This document shows positions 1 to 11,870 of a stretch of 64,000 nt of DNA, piece by piece; the stretch's first letter is position 1; each line of letters begins with the position of its first letter. This stretch comes from Osmia lignaria lignaria. Its lineage: Eukaryota > Arthropoda > Insecta > Hymenoptera > Megachilidae. The stretch covers positions 8,618,001 through 8,682,000 of the forward strand of contig NC_135034.1 of assembly GCF_051020975.1 (NCBI RefSeq), read 5' to 3'. Made by a program: the position numbers and the translations under genes. The notes below the pieces were generated by a model. That model saw only the letters and a list, made by a program, of their open reading frames with translations, was not told the DNA's origin and did no database searches.

Positions 1-3000
1 TCATTCACCGTTCAAGAAATCCCTGTCTCGATCGAATTCCACCTGGTTTTCCACATGGAATCCTGTTTCCTCGACTGCGACCAGCGACGACGGCGTCTGC
101 GTGACCGATGGTGTTGGGCGTGCCATCTTGCACGTCTGCGTCCGGCTGCCCATGGTATCAGGCTACCATGAGGCCGTAGAAGGTGCCCGCCGGGTGAATC
201 AGACTCTGACAACGAACGAAAGGGAACAGGAACGACGAGAGCAAGAGGGTGAACCCGTTCGAGAACGGACGAACGAGGAACGTCAGACGAGGAAGGAGGT
301 ATTCGAGCCAGCACCGTCGACGACAAGGATGAAACGACGAACGAACGAAGGGGTAGAAACAGTCGGAATTAGAGATAAAAGGGTGGAAGAAGGGAGCGTG
401 GAGAGGGGAGAGATGACCGTGGTACCAAACCGGTGCTGCCACGGCGAACAGAAAATCACGCTCTCTCTGGCGTACGTGGAAGAAACGAGGAGAGGGTCGT
501 GGTTTTAGCAAGGCGACAGGAACGGCAGAAAGTAGAAAGGTTGTACGATCGACGAACCGGATTCTGCTGGCTCCATTTGCTGTGTTGTCGTTGGGACATT
601 GGATTTTCTGCTGTTCCGAAAGGAGGTGGCTTCGAGCTTCTCGGATCGAAGCGTTGATGTTGATTGTACGCTGAAGAACGATTCAGGCATCGCTACATTG
701 ATGAGAAGGTTAATTATTACAGTGACTCGGGATACCCTTTACCATTTTTCAATTAACCATCGGATATACGGTCGGTTGGTCATATTGTGACCCAAATATC
801 TTCTACCTAAATAAGAAATGCTGATCTCGCGCTTTGTACCTACTCGTTTGAAACGGTCAATTTTCTTAATTAAGGCGGACTGTTTGATGGACACGTCTTT
901 GGATGGTCTTGTAACTTTTCCAAGAGCGCACTAAACTAAGAATGTGGGTCGATGGTACGCTATAAAAGCGAGTACATAGCGTTGTTTGCTGTTGCAGGAA
1001 GAGGTTTTATGAAATTGCGCTGACCCAGTTTCCCTCGCTTTCCTTGTACACGATCGGATTGAATGGCGTCTGGCGAATTGATTCTAGTTTCATAGGAACA
1101 AGTACCGTCGTTAGAAATCGGCGATACCTTATCTTCATATCTATCAAAACAAAACCCTTTGGATCTTATTGTAAAGTGCAGTAAATGTTAAAAAATTCTA
1201 TTTACAAAGGATTGATAGCGATCACAGAATGAAGGAACAGTTTTCCAAAAAATTCATACTACGATTTAATTTAGTAAGAGACGAAATGGTGGTCGTGGGG
1301 AAGGATTTGTTCCGTTCGAAGGAAAGATCGTAGCTCATCGAAACCGAGAACGGAGCCGGTCGTGTTCCATCAGACAACGACACGGTGTGTCAGTGACCCT
1401 GCGGTCGAGGCTGCTGCAGCAGGAAAACGCGAAACCGCTGCGCGAGTAGATATCGATTTGTCTGTGTTCGCTAGGAAAAAAAGTTGGCCGGCCTTCTGAC
1501 GTTCGCCGCCGATATTGCCCGCAGTCCACGCTGACGTTCCGTTTACTCGCTTCGACGACCTCCACGAGGTCGTACCTTCGACCTCTTCTCTTTCCACCTT
1601 CTTCTGCGTCACTGTACGCCATCAAACTATGCATCACACAAGAGAAAATCCTAAAATTCCAAAATTCCATACTCGTCAATTCTCTACCGACGACTGTGTT
1701 CGATTTGAAAAATGAATTCCAGAAAGTTTTCCAGAAAGATGCGCGATTTCCAACGATTTTCGGCGGTATAGGAAAGGTGCGCGTGTCCCATAAATCACGA
1801 GGGCCGAGGTTCGCGAGAGTTGTGGGCGTCCGACGTGGTTAGGATGGAGGTGGAGGGTTCTGTGTCGGAAGGGCCCGCGGTTGGAGTGGGACCATGTGTG
1901 GGACGGTACCGTGGTACCTGCGAGGCCACTACGGGGGCCAACAGTTAGCGCCAGACGGTCAAAAACTCACCGAACCGGCTGCCACCGAGGGCTTCTCTTT
2001 TTTTCCCTGCTCCTTTTGCACACCGCACCGCCCGTTTTTGGCCACCTCTTTCATTCATTCTGACTCTTTCAAAGAGCATATTGCCTCGGTGTCTCACCCT
2101 CTCGACTGTCACAACAGTTACTAGGAAATTCATTTTAACGAATTAATTGGGAAAGACAAATGGAGAAGAAATTCTAATCGAAAAATATATATATTTTAGC
2201 GAATTACCAGGTATCAAACTGTACCCACGTTAAGGAACTTCTTTCAATTAAATCACCAGCCACCCTAAAGACTTCGGATGTTGAAAACTCGAGATTTCTT
2301 GGGATCGAGGGTTTCGTGAGACCCGGTTTCATGCTCGAACAGTCGCTGAAGATCCTAATGAAGATCCGTGGGAAGCCGTTCGTCCGCGCTTCCATCATTC
2401 CCGTCTATGGCGGCATCGATTGAGATTTCTGCGAGCAGGTGGTCCCCCGTAATAAATCGTATTGTAAGCGATCCCCTCGGCTAGCCACCTGCGAATCGAT
2501 ATCTCGACCGGTCCAAAGCGGCTCGCATGCAAATTCGACGGAATCATGGGAGAGAAAGGCGGGCCACGGCCACTTCCTGTCGCGATTCGGCTTCTTTCTC
2601 GCCACCCTTATTTTCTCGCCATCAGACGTCCTCTACCCCGTCCCGTTCGAGATACCGGAGAATCAAGGTCGCGAAACTAGAGCTTGCTGCTAGAATTATG
2701 TACAGTAACTACGGTAGTTTAACGTCGAGCAATGTGGAACTATATCAATCACTTTGAACTACATAGTAGTAACTACTTTGAATTATGTAACAGCTATCTA
2801 GAACTTGGGAGTCACTTAGAACTATCGCGACAGAACGAAGATTTCAATTAGTGCAATATGATAGTGAAAAAGATAGGAAAGAGGCATCCGCACGAAAGTG
2901 GATTCAATAGCTGCCAAATGGACGGGCTAAAATTAAAGGTAGTTGAGTAATAGCAGCCCCTCTCCTCTCCCGTTTCCATTCGATTCAGCCCTGACGTCGT

Positions 3001-6000
3001 TCCACTTGTTGATATTAGGCTGGCTACATACTTGAAGCGTTGGAAATTGGCTATAAAGTTCGTGATGAACTCGTGACGTTGGTCTTTATTATCGTCCACT
3101 AGCGACGTTAGTGTTAATCTTCCTCGATTCCAACTACGACACTGTTCATTTTTCAAACGAAAGGAATCTAACATTTGTGATTCTGAAATTTAATTCGGTA
3201 CTTTTTCTCCTCCTACACTTAAGTAATAAAGACGGCATTGAAAGCGAAACCGTTAAGCGGCTAAAATATCGTTATTAGCCAGCATGAGCCTATTAATAGA
3301 GGAGCCACGAAAAGAATTCGAGCTTAAAAATAACTCGTGACACGGGTTATGGCGCGGGAGCTATTTTAATCCGTCGTTGATTCATCCCCTTGTCCACGCT
3401 GTCGTCGAATACGTAGGAGGGATAATTGATCGAACGAATCTCGTGAAAATCCTGTCGCGTTCAAGCTGTACAAGATCATTTAGGATACCGTTGCACAGCT
3501 GAAGAATAATCTATTATCTAGTTGTCGATAAAAAGAGCAGAAGAGTAGGTAAACTAACGAGGAACATCGGTGTATAGTGTAACGAAAAATGACAGACAGA
3601 AACGGATAAAACTTTTTTTTACATTACCATGTCCCTTTGTCGATGATGTAACGCGTACTTTTTCCGATATCCGTCAAAACGTCGCGCGATTTACCGGATA
3701 AGCTTCAGAATGGCGCGACGCCGAGTCGATGAATCGATTTCCACCGGAAAGGCATCGACGTGGCACGCGATAAGGCTCAATAATTCATTATTCGTACAGC
3801 TGGCGGAGACTCGAGCTACGAAAGCACAGCTGAATTATTTCTCTCGCTTCTGGAAAACTCGCGGTTTCGCGAAATTCCGCGGTTACCATTGCCGTTTGTC
3901 ATATTCGATGAAAGAATATTTAATTATCCGTTATTAATTTGGAACAGAAGAATAAAGAAATATTTGTGGGACACATAGTTGAGGGAAAGTCAGGTCGGAA
4001 GGGTTAACTCTCGAATGGCGGACCATGGAGAGAGCCACGCTAGAAAATGTATACCGAAATTGGTTCGTTTTAAAATCCATGGAAAGTGTGTATTTATTTC
4101 CCTTGTGCGTATGCGACAGTACAATGGTAGTGCGCGACAGTTCCGTTATGGTGTCGTGAAATTATGCTCTCGATCACAGAATTATGGGATTCGACTAGTC
4201 GATAAATCAGTCCCATATGCGGAACGCACGTGGGCAATAGGGATCCGAGTAAGCGTTCGCCGACTCCAGACACTTTCTCGTTCAATCCGATCAGTTTTCG
4301 CGAAAGTGTATTACCATTGTTTAACTCTTTCCTTTTCAATCGTAGCAGAACAATAAAGTACCCCCTTAGCTTGCGGATTATCCTGGAAACATTATCATAA
4401 AACGCAGTGACGTTAGTAGACACTGTTCGCGCCTGAAATTCGCCCCTTTTACAACATCGACGGCGAAACAAATTAATTGGTCTCGTTAGCGTCGATAATC
4501 AACGCGGGCTGGAAGCCGCGAAGTGCGAACGGTGTTAAGTTGCGCGCGCGAGCGTCGTTTAACAGGATTTAGCGGACCCTCGCGAAATAAATCTCGGTTA
4601 TTTCGGTCGTGCATCGGCGTTGCCCTCCGGCATCGTCGTTCTCCGCTCGAGGAAACTCGCATAAATTCTCTCGTTAACCGTGAGCTACCACACTCTCTCC
4701 CTCTCTCACTTATCCTCCCTACGAGCTTTTGAATTTCGAATTACTCCGATTCGTATCGTAATTTATTTCCCGCCTAAATATCGATTTCCGCTCGAACATC
4801 CTTGCTGAAACATCCTGTTAAATTATTGAATATCGACGAGTAACAACTATCAATCAATGCAAATGAAAGGATTAACGGCGTTTCGATGAGACTCCCGTAC
4901 GAAGGGTGAAAATTGACCCGCATAGAATAAAACAAAGTGCGGTCTGAAAGTAGAAACCAATCGAACGGCAATAAATTGTTTCTCTTGCGCAATACGAAAA
5001 AGGTAGCAAACACCATTGAAAGCAGCAGAGTGCGTTACACGTGCGCAGTTGCTGACAGTTTTCCATTGGTCGGTGCTGTTCTAAACACGGGACGGGAGAT
5101 TAGAGAGCGAAACAGCGGCGAAGAAACGTAACAGCAAAGGGAAAAACGGTTAAAGCACACCTTACACGGCAGAACGAGCAATTCAGGTGGAAGAGGGTAA
5201 GGCAATTCTGCACGTATGCCGTCCGTACGGCGGACCAAATTGCTCGGTTTACTGGCGAGCATGCTTTGAATCCTGAATCAGAGGCTGACGGACTCGAAAT
5301 GTATGTAATGCAACGGCAACAACGAGATTTTCGCTGGTTGTTAGCGCGAGATATCGTTATTGTTCGCACAGACAAACGAGCAGTTTTATTCATCTGCTCC
5401 GCGACCGAAGGTACAAAGAACGAATCCAGAAGTTTAAATTTTACAATTAACCGATGGCATACTTAGTAATTACAGTTCTAATACGTCCACTGTGGCGGTG
5501 AATGCGTTAACCGGTGAAAATTCAGGAAATTCCAACATTTCTAAGCAACAGAATTTAAAAAGCAAGCTCGAAACGTTGGAAGAAGAAGAATTGGCGATCG
5601 TTGTTCCGCTCTCGATCGTAGTAATTAAGGATTTTCCGCTGGAACGAAGTTAACGAGCTGCTAACGAGCAGCCACACGCTCATCATAATCGAACCCGTCG
5701 ACAGAAAACGAAATCGCGATCGTTATTCCAGCCACGAAGGAAAGATGCATAAATCAGCGTAAAATCGGACCCGTTAAGCCGAACAAAGTGTCGTGAACGT
5801 CGCAAGGATTTCAATCTAGGATTAGCAAAGCCGGTTTGTTTCTTCGGTGTTCTTTCTTTTGCTCGTAACTTTTCATCGTTTCTACCTCTATGTTTTTTAA
5901 CCCACAACAGAGGATCTTTCATAGTCTTTCAGCTACACCCCTCGTCGTACCTCTTTTTTCTTGCTTTTCTGGACGGGAAAAATCTCGCCACTCGGTGGTG

Positions 6001-6112
6001 CGCGGTTTTAATGAGTCTCCTTGCGAGCAACCAGTGGCGTAACACTTCCGGTGGCGGTTCCTTTTCCATTTTCTTTTGTACTTTGAGATGTTGATCCTGA
6101 TCTTTCTGAATT
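1..6112. other. Non-coding region, left edge to the inverted repeat
   Basis: CpG-rich, purine-rich sequence at 1-510 and GC-rich sequence at about 1320-1960 are open on both strands and give protein-unlike translations. A TATAAAAG at 961-968 has no matching initiator. One AAGGGTTAA lies at 3999-4007. A short CT-rich run is at about 4690-4715. The local repeat at 2690-2835 is listed separately. No gene recognised. Confidence 0.6.
2690..2835. repeat. Degenerate TAGAACTA/GAACTAC-type local repeat
   Basis: Several close variants follow one another: TAGAATTATG, GTAACTACGG, GGAACTATA, TTGAACTACATAG, TAACTACTTTGAATTATG, TAGAACTTGG, TAGAACTAT. Likely a decayed simple repeat. Confidence 0.45.
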
Positions 6113-6398
6113 TCATGACATAAAAGTACGACAAAATAGCATCGATGGTACATCAATTTAAAGTTTAAAGATTCATGAAGATGTCTACGTAGGTATTTCA
6201 TCGATATTTTTAATACAAAATGGCTGATTCTACGTTAGAACAAGCAATGGATTCAATAATCTTTAGCTTAGTAATTTTCATTAACCAATTGCTTATGTAT
6301 CAAAATGAAAATGGCGGATTTAGTAGCTAGTTTCATTAAGCTTTAAGCTTCAAATTGATGCGCCGTAAGTGCCATTTCGCGATACTTTTATGTCATGA
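6113..6398. repeat. Inverted pair of dispersed repeat units (MITE-like foldback)
   Basis: The left arm (6113-6170) and the reverse complement of the right arm (6341-6398) match at about 45 of 58 positions by eye. The outermost 16 bases, TCATGACATAAAAGTA, are identical. Weaker similarity continues inward past 6216 on the left and to about 6297 on the right. A third copy of the same unit lies at 25836-25973. No ORF lies inside and I see no clear target-site duplication, so a non-autonomous element is one reading and an inverted duplication of another dispersed repeat is the other. Confidence 0.8.
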
Positions 6399-6559
6399 CT
6401 TTCTACGTTTCAAAATCATCACATGTGCCATCGCGAAAAGAGCCTAGAAAATAACTACTGGAACTTTGTCGATAGAAAAATAAATCGAATATTCTGAATG
6501 GAGTTAATAGGGAATAAAAATTGGAACGTGTTACGACACTGGCCATTCCACCTACTTAC

Positions 6560-7034
6560 CTTCGGCTCGTTTCTTTCGAGTCATCTTTCTCGGTCGCGCG
6601 CGGGGGCCGACGTTCGAGCTTTCAATATTTACGCGGGACGCTTGTGTCCCACGAAGAAAGGCCACGTCGCGCGAGAACAAAGTGGCTTCGTTAGATGCAA
6701 ATCGCTTCTGGAAGCGTTCCAACCTGGCCAGCCGTTCACGGGAAACAGGAACAGAGACGAAGGATAAAGGACGGAGTGAGGCGGGAATAAAAGGCGGCGT
6801 CCGTTGGTATTTCTGCTCGACAAATTCGAGCGGGTACTCGCGAACGGAATCGACGGATGCCTGGCAAGCCTTCGATCCACGGGATCGGAACCTGGTGGCC
6901 GACCTCCGTTTCGAAATCGATCCCCGACCGTCCTGGAATCCCGTTTCGTCGTCAGGAATCTGACGTTCCTCGCGAACGTTTCGAACGTCTGAATTTTCGG
7001 ACTCTCGACAGAGGAATTGTAACGACGATTCCAT
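6560..7034 (-). other. Candidate minus-strand exon ending at a strong donor (low confidence)
   Basis: On the minus strand a 160-codon open frame starts with an ATG at 7034. It runs to GAAG followed by GTAAGT (donor beginning at 6559), with a stop just inside the would-be intron. That arrangement fits a first coding or leader exon. Against it, the block is GC-rich, the opposite strand is also open for long stretches, and the peptide resembles no family I know. It could equally be a non-coding RNA exon or chance. Confidence 0.2.
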
Positions 7035-8692
7035 GGGATTCGAGTTAAGCTTCAGGCAGACATATGGTGTTACAATACTCGTCAGACAGCACTATATCAT
7101 TCCGTTAGTTTTATTTTCATCTATCGCTATGGCGAATTTGAATTTTCATTGAGGTCTTATTAATCTGACAAAGGCAAAAATATCGCCTCTTCTCTAGAAC
7201 ACCCAGAAACTGGAGATTAACCAAAGATGAGATGATGCAGCTCGATATTTGGTCGTCTCGTTTATTAGCACCGCGGTTTCGTGGATCTTACTCATTAGCG
7301 CTCCCAGTGAATATTTGGAAAGAGAACGAGCCAAGGAACACTTTACTTACTCGTGATTTTGAAACATCTAATGAAACATTTCTCTCCGATTCTTGAAACG
7401 TGTTATTAAGTAGATCCTTATCTCTATTCGATACCATCTACGTACATTATGCAAATTAATTATTCTGATGCTAAAATAGAGTACAAATGATAAGTAGTGA
7501 TACAAATTAATAATTAGAACTGGTATAACTGGTTTTTAAATGTCTTCGGTCATTAAGTAAGCATTAACTGTGCATGAGAAGAATTCTTGGAGCGTAAAAG
7601 ATTAACTGTTAATTACTTTCAGTAACATCAATATTAACTGCGGAATGAAAATCTTGAACAGTCTTCCAAGTAAATTCCGATAGAAAAGTATTACAAATAA
7701 ATTATTAATGTGCCAAGGATTAACCCTAAATTAAAAACGAATATCTATCCATAATTTTTGAATCTATCAATTTCGCAAGAAAATCTATATACCGCGAAGC
7801 AAATCAGCAAAGTCCGATCGAAAGGTGCTAAACCCATCTCACCTCCTCTTCCTCTCACCCTAAATTCTCTCCTGATACCCGTATCCTTCGAAAGGACTCG
7901 CATCGAAGCTGAAGAGTCCTCGTCTCCTGGAGCGTGCGAGTCGCTCGAGCGCGAGCCAATATTTACCAGGAGACCAGACGAGACGGATTTTTGTCCTTTC
8001 GCCGCAGGATCCTTCGGATGAACAAGGATCAAGGAGGCTGGTAAGTGGCGAGAAAGAGAAGGAAGGCGTACAGGATACCCTGGTTTTCGGGACGAGAAAC
8101 GTGCAAAGGCGTGGGAGTGGAGCGCATCAAGGACAATAGAAGGCTCGTGAAAGGATCAGAGGAACAGGACGATGTGCAGGTTTGCCAACGTGTGCTGGTG
8201 ATTTGGTACGAGGCACTCTGATTGGTCGAGCAGCGGGTGGATCTTCGATTTACGATGCTGCTCTGCCGCGAATGACACGCGGCTTCCTCGCGACTGCCTG
8301 CGGATTTAATTAATCCTCCTCGTCTCGTCTGATCACGATTTTTCCGCTTCCACTCGTTTCCTGTCGCGCCTCGGATCGACAGTATCCACTTCACCTTTCG
8401 ACCAACAGTTTTAATCCTTTCCGATTAAATTGTCAATCAGATCGTCGGTGAGAATTTCCGGAAATTTATTCTGCAGAAAGTTTGATGAAAATGATATATT
8501 TATTTTTTTTTTTAAACACGGATTTATTATTATTTTATTTGAAAAATTTGTTCCGAAAGACATTCTTCGTGGCATCAAATTGTTCGTGTTTCTTCTTTGA
8601 TGATAGAAGAAAGTTTAATTAGTTTTTTATACGGTATAATTGCTATAAAATATTAACATCGGCGCTGTTTTTAAGCAAACATCGAACACAAT
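7035..8692. other. Non-coding region upstream of the tRNA genes
   Basis: AT-rich to about 7780, GC-richer at 7790-8400, then AT-rich up to the first tRNA. A 22-base segment at 7060-7081 is matched with one difference at 59975-59996. The microexon candidate is listed separately. No gene recognised. Confidence 0.6.
8008..8040 (+). other. Candidate 33-nt microexon (low confidence)
   Basis: A pyrimidine-rich acceptor (TTTTGTCCTTTCGCCGCAG) is followed after 33 bases by GGCTG and the donor GTAAGTGG at 8041. The 33 bases include an ATG. Both splice sites look good, but no partner exons are visible. Confidence 0.15.
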
Positions 8693-8765
8693 GTTTCCGT
8701 GGTGTAGTGGTTATCACATCCGCCTAACACGCGGAAGGTCCCCGGTTCGATCCCGGGCGGAAACA
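8693..8765 (+). tRNA. tRNA-Val (anticodon AAC), copy 1
   Basis: The 73-nt cloverleaf has acceptor stem GTTTCCG/CGGAAAC with discriminator A. The anticodon stem is TCCGC/GCGGA with loop CTAACAC, so the anticodon is AAC at 8726-8728 and reads GUU valine codons. The T arm is CCCGG/CCGGG around TTCGATC. Internal Pol III promoters are visible: A box TGGTGTAGTGG (8700-8710) and B box GGTTCGATCCC (8744-8754). CCA is not encoded, as is normal for eukaryotes, and there is no intron. A near-identical copy lies 597 bp downstream. Confidence 0.97.
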
Positions 8766-8772
8766 TTTGTTC

Positions 8773-8778
8773 TTTTTT
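8773..8778 (+). terminator. Pol III T-run terminator of tRNA-Val copy 1
   Basis: Six consecutive T residues start 8 bases after the tRNA 3' end, the standard RNA polymerase III stop signal. Confidence 0.85.
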
Positions 8779-9289
8779 ACTTCTGATTTTTATGGTTGCA
8801 CACATTAATCGAGGTTAAAATATGAATTTAAAATGGAAACGGGTCGGTGGTATTCTATACTTAGCGCTTACGCGTTACCGATCTTAAACTTTTTATTTTG
8901 TCATGGCCATTCCTGACTTCCTCTTCAAAATTTCATTTTGCAACCTTGTTCAAAATTATAGTTTCAATTTTACAGCTACCGATGTTATGCGAATAATATA
9001 GATAATCTCATTTGTTACACTATTAAAAACCCTGAGGAGAATTTGAAAATAAGGTTGAAATTTAAGGTGGTCTTCTTTAGAAAAAATTTTTTTAAACAAA
9101 CTAGCCACCCTTAGGTCCAAAGGATCGGATAATAAATATTATTTAAAAACACCCTACATTTATTAATAGTTTAAATTCATTTTTTATGACATAATATATT
9201 AATTTGTTTAATTTTTAGTGCATAATAACACTTAAGTTATATAATGTTTGAACGTTGACTGTGATTCAGAAAGTACTTTCTATCACAGG
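8779..9289. other. Spacer between the two tRNA-Val genes
   Basis: AT-rich with no open frame of note. I see no repeat linking it to the tRNA duplication. Confidence 0.7.
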
Positions 9290-9362
9290 GTTTTCGTGGT
9301 GTAGTGGTTATCACATCCGCCTAACACGCGGAAGGTCCCCGGTTCGATCCCGGGCGAAAACA
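9290..9362 (+). tRNA. tRNA-Val (anticodon AAC), copy 2
   Basis: The 73-nt cloverleaf is identical to the copy at 8693 except at positions 5 (C to T) and 68 (G to A). The acceptor stem becomes GTTTTCG/CGAAAAC and stays fully paired. The anticodon AAC is at 9323-9325. The A box is at 9297-9307 and the B box at 9341-9351. Flanking sequence shares no obvious similarity with copy 1, so the duplication is not recent. It should be functional, as all arms pair and a terminator follows. Confidence 0.97.
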
Positions 9363-9366
9363 GTTA

Positions 9367-9372
9367 TTTTTT
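9367..9372 (+). terminator. Pol III T-run terminator of tRNA-Val copy 2
   Basis: Six consecutive T residues start 5 bases after the tRNA 3' end. Confidence 0.85.
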
Positions 9373-11537
9373 ACACTGAAATTTTTTCGTGATAGTTAAT
9401 ACAATTTATTAGATCTCGCATAAAAGAGCAGAATGATTTTTTCATGGATCCATTTTATCAGAAGAGCAACCTTTGTTTTTCAAACAGAGAAGTCTATTAC
9501 TTTCCATAAACTAGCATCAAATTTTACAGAACAGTAGCACTAATATTTAATATAGGATTTGATTAAAAAAGCGGATTATTCATTGCTATAACTTTTTATT
9601 CGTTTTGATGAATACTACATTCTTGAAGTTTTGACTGGAAATGTTTCTTCGACCACCCTGTAGAGTTCCGGGGACGAGCGTGTGCAAGCCGCGACGAACA
9701 GGGGGTGGTTTCCGAGGGTGCAACGGAAAGATATCGGAAGGAAAATCGGGCCGCGAGCCAACCAACGAATCAGCCATTGCTGAGAGCTGGCGTATCGAGG
9801 TCACGACACGTTATTCCGAGGCCTCTTTTGCCTCGGTGCTGACGATAAAAGACCGTCCAATGATTAACTGTGACTGGACGAAAAAATGTCCAAAAATTGA
9901 GCAACTGAAAAAAAGAGGAACCACACGTTTCTGGGTTAAAAGGGATTGCAAATATGCAAATTTTGCGAAATATACCCAATTAACTTTACAACACGCTAAA
10001 TATATATAATCAATTTAGTGTCATTATAATTCACATGTAAAATACGATAATTGCAAAGATTCGAAGAATTCAAATTTCACCCCTTTCGAAACAAAAATAT
10101 CCAAACGACGTGTAAAGATGGAAATTCCTCTGACAGATAATTCCACATAATTACATAAAAAAGTGAGCGTAAATTGATGGACATTAAAGTGGTCGTAAAA
10201 CGAAAGATAACGCTAAAATTTATACGCGTTTCAAAGACATGAAGAAAAAAAAAGGAGACGCGGTAAAAACTTGTTCATTGCAATTTCACATATTTCTCGA
10301 GGAATTAAATGGCGGATGGGAACGAGTATGTATACTGGACACTTATCGATTATTCCCGTTACGAACGATAATCGGGGATTATTCACGGTTCTTACATATA
10401 TGTCGCGAAACGCTCGCTCCCTTATCGAAGAGTTACGCTTCTCTTGGTCGTGCCACGATTACGCCTCCGATCGTCTCGAACCACCCCGTAAATATCGGGA
10501 CACGATCTTAATAAACCAGCCTGAACGTTCCTGTTTTTATCAATCGAACGAGGCGATTTGTGGAAGCCGATAGGACGAGACAACCGGTCGTTTTTCCAGC
10601 TGGTAACGATAAAATGCGAATTTACGAAGCCACGTTCGTTCGTGTTTCTTCAGGGCAACCGGTACACCTTGACGTCCTTCTGATGTTTTGATTCGCGAAA
10701 TTTCTATTACATTTTATGCGAATTTTTCGGGAAAAACTGGTGGTGTAATTTCTAAGAATTTTTGTTTCTTTGTAGATCACTTTTCTAATAGATAAAAGTT
10801 TCTCGTCAAAAGATTTGAACGCCTAATTGTAATCGAAGCATCCTTGCATAGATCTCTCTCGATGATTAATTAATATCATTAATGCCGCTATTAATACTAC
10901 TTCTATTTAATTCAATCTCCCAGAAAACGTGTTGATACATAATAAAACATGGCCGGAAAATCATTTCATAGAAAGATTAATTGCTCTAACATAATGGGAC
11001 ACTCATAGTGTCATGAAGACATCGATATCGACCGGTTGCATCGGTATGATCGATCATCGATCGTTTCCGAAGAGTGGTCGGAAATTTATGCAGGAATCTC
11101 GGCCGCATTCCGTCAACATGGCGACCATGGAACGCGACCTCCGCAACTGAAATCATTCGTTTCTTTAGATTCTTCCTGCACTACCGATACCCAGATCCTT
11201 TTTTTTTCGATATCTTCAGAATATTTTGATAATTTATTTTCTATTAAAGATATTAATCTTATCACGGATACTGAGTTTCTTTTAATTTCTAGCGAGTCAC
11301 AATATGGTGACCGGCCCTCAGCGGCGCCAACAGGCATTGATTTCACGCGTGGGCCAGGATGTCGGGATATCGATCGTCCACCGCTATGTTTCTCGCCTTT
11401 TTCGACGTTTTTCGATCCCTCCGACCTGCGTGAAATTTTGGTTTCTCTCGCAAAGTAGGTAGAAACGTGTGGCATACAAAGTAACCGATGGAAAGTTGTT
11501 CTTTGTATTCGAGGAGGATGTTGGCTTGCTGATTGGA
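9373..11537. other. Non-coding region downstream of the tRNA genes
   Basis: A GC-richer island lies at about 9640-9850 with a perfect 7-bp-stem hairpin (CCGAGGC at 9816-9822, GCCTCGG at 9830-9836). The rest is AT-rich. ATCGAT-type words cluster at about 11020-11060. The plus frame (11036-11458) and minus frame (11113-11610) overlap and neither resembles a known protein. Confidence 0.6.
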
Positions 11538-11870
11538 GAAGAATCTCTTCTCGTGATTTGGGTTGAGATTTTGGGATATGAAGGGGCGTTTCTGGTTCAA
11601 GGAGGGCCATTTTCTTTACGATTCGAGAGGAATGTAGAAATGTGGAAGGCTATCTTCAGAAGATACCTTTCTTCTTGTGATTTGGGAATTTAGAGAACTT
11701 AGCATTGTTGGTTAAAAAGTGCCATTTTCTTTGTGGTTCCAGGATTATATTTCAGGAAATTAAATGAAATATTACAATTCAAGTAGAGATTCAAGGGAAT
11801 TGCATCGCTGGTTAACCCTTAACATACCAAGTGAACTCATTCGGAGACATATCTTATTTGTGCCATTCAG
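11538..11870. repeat. Degenerate direct repeats (two clear units, a possible third)
   Basis: The block GAAGAATCTC..CGTGATTTGGG (11538-11562) with GCCATTTTCTTTACGATTC (about 11606-11624) recurs as CAGAAGATAC..TGTGATTTGGG (from 11657) with GCCATTTTCTTTGTGGTTC (about 11720-11738). A third, weaker unit (about 11787-11870) repeats the GCATTGTTGGTTAA-like and TGCCATT segments. The overlapping minus-strand open frame (11113-11610) is unlike any protein I know. Confidence 0.6.

Noticed and set aside
101..511. 135-codon plus and 117-codon minus frames at the left edge
   Set aside because: They mirror each other in purine-rich DNA and the peptides are Arg/Glu-rich artefacts.
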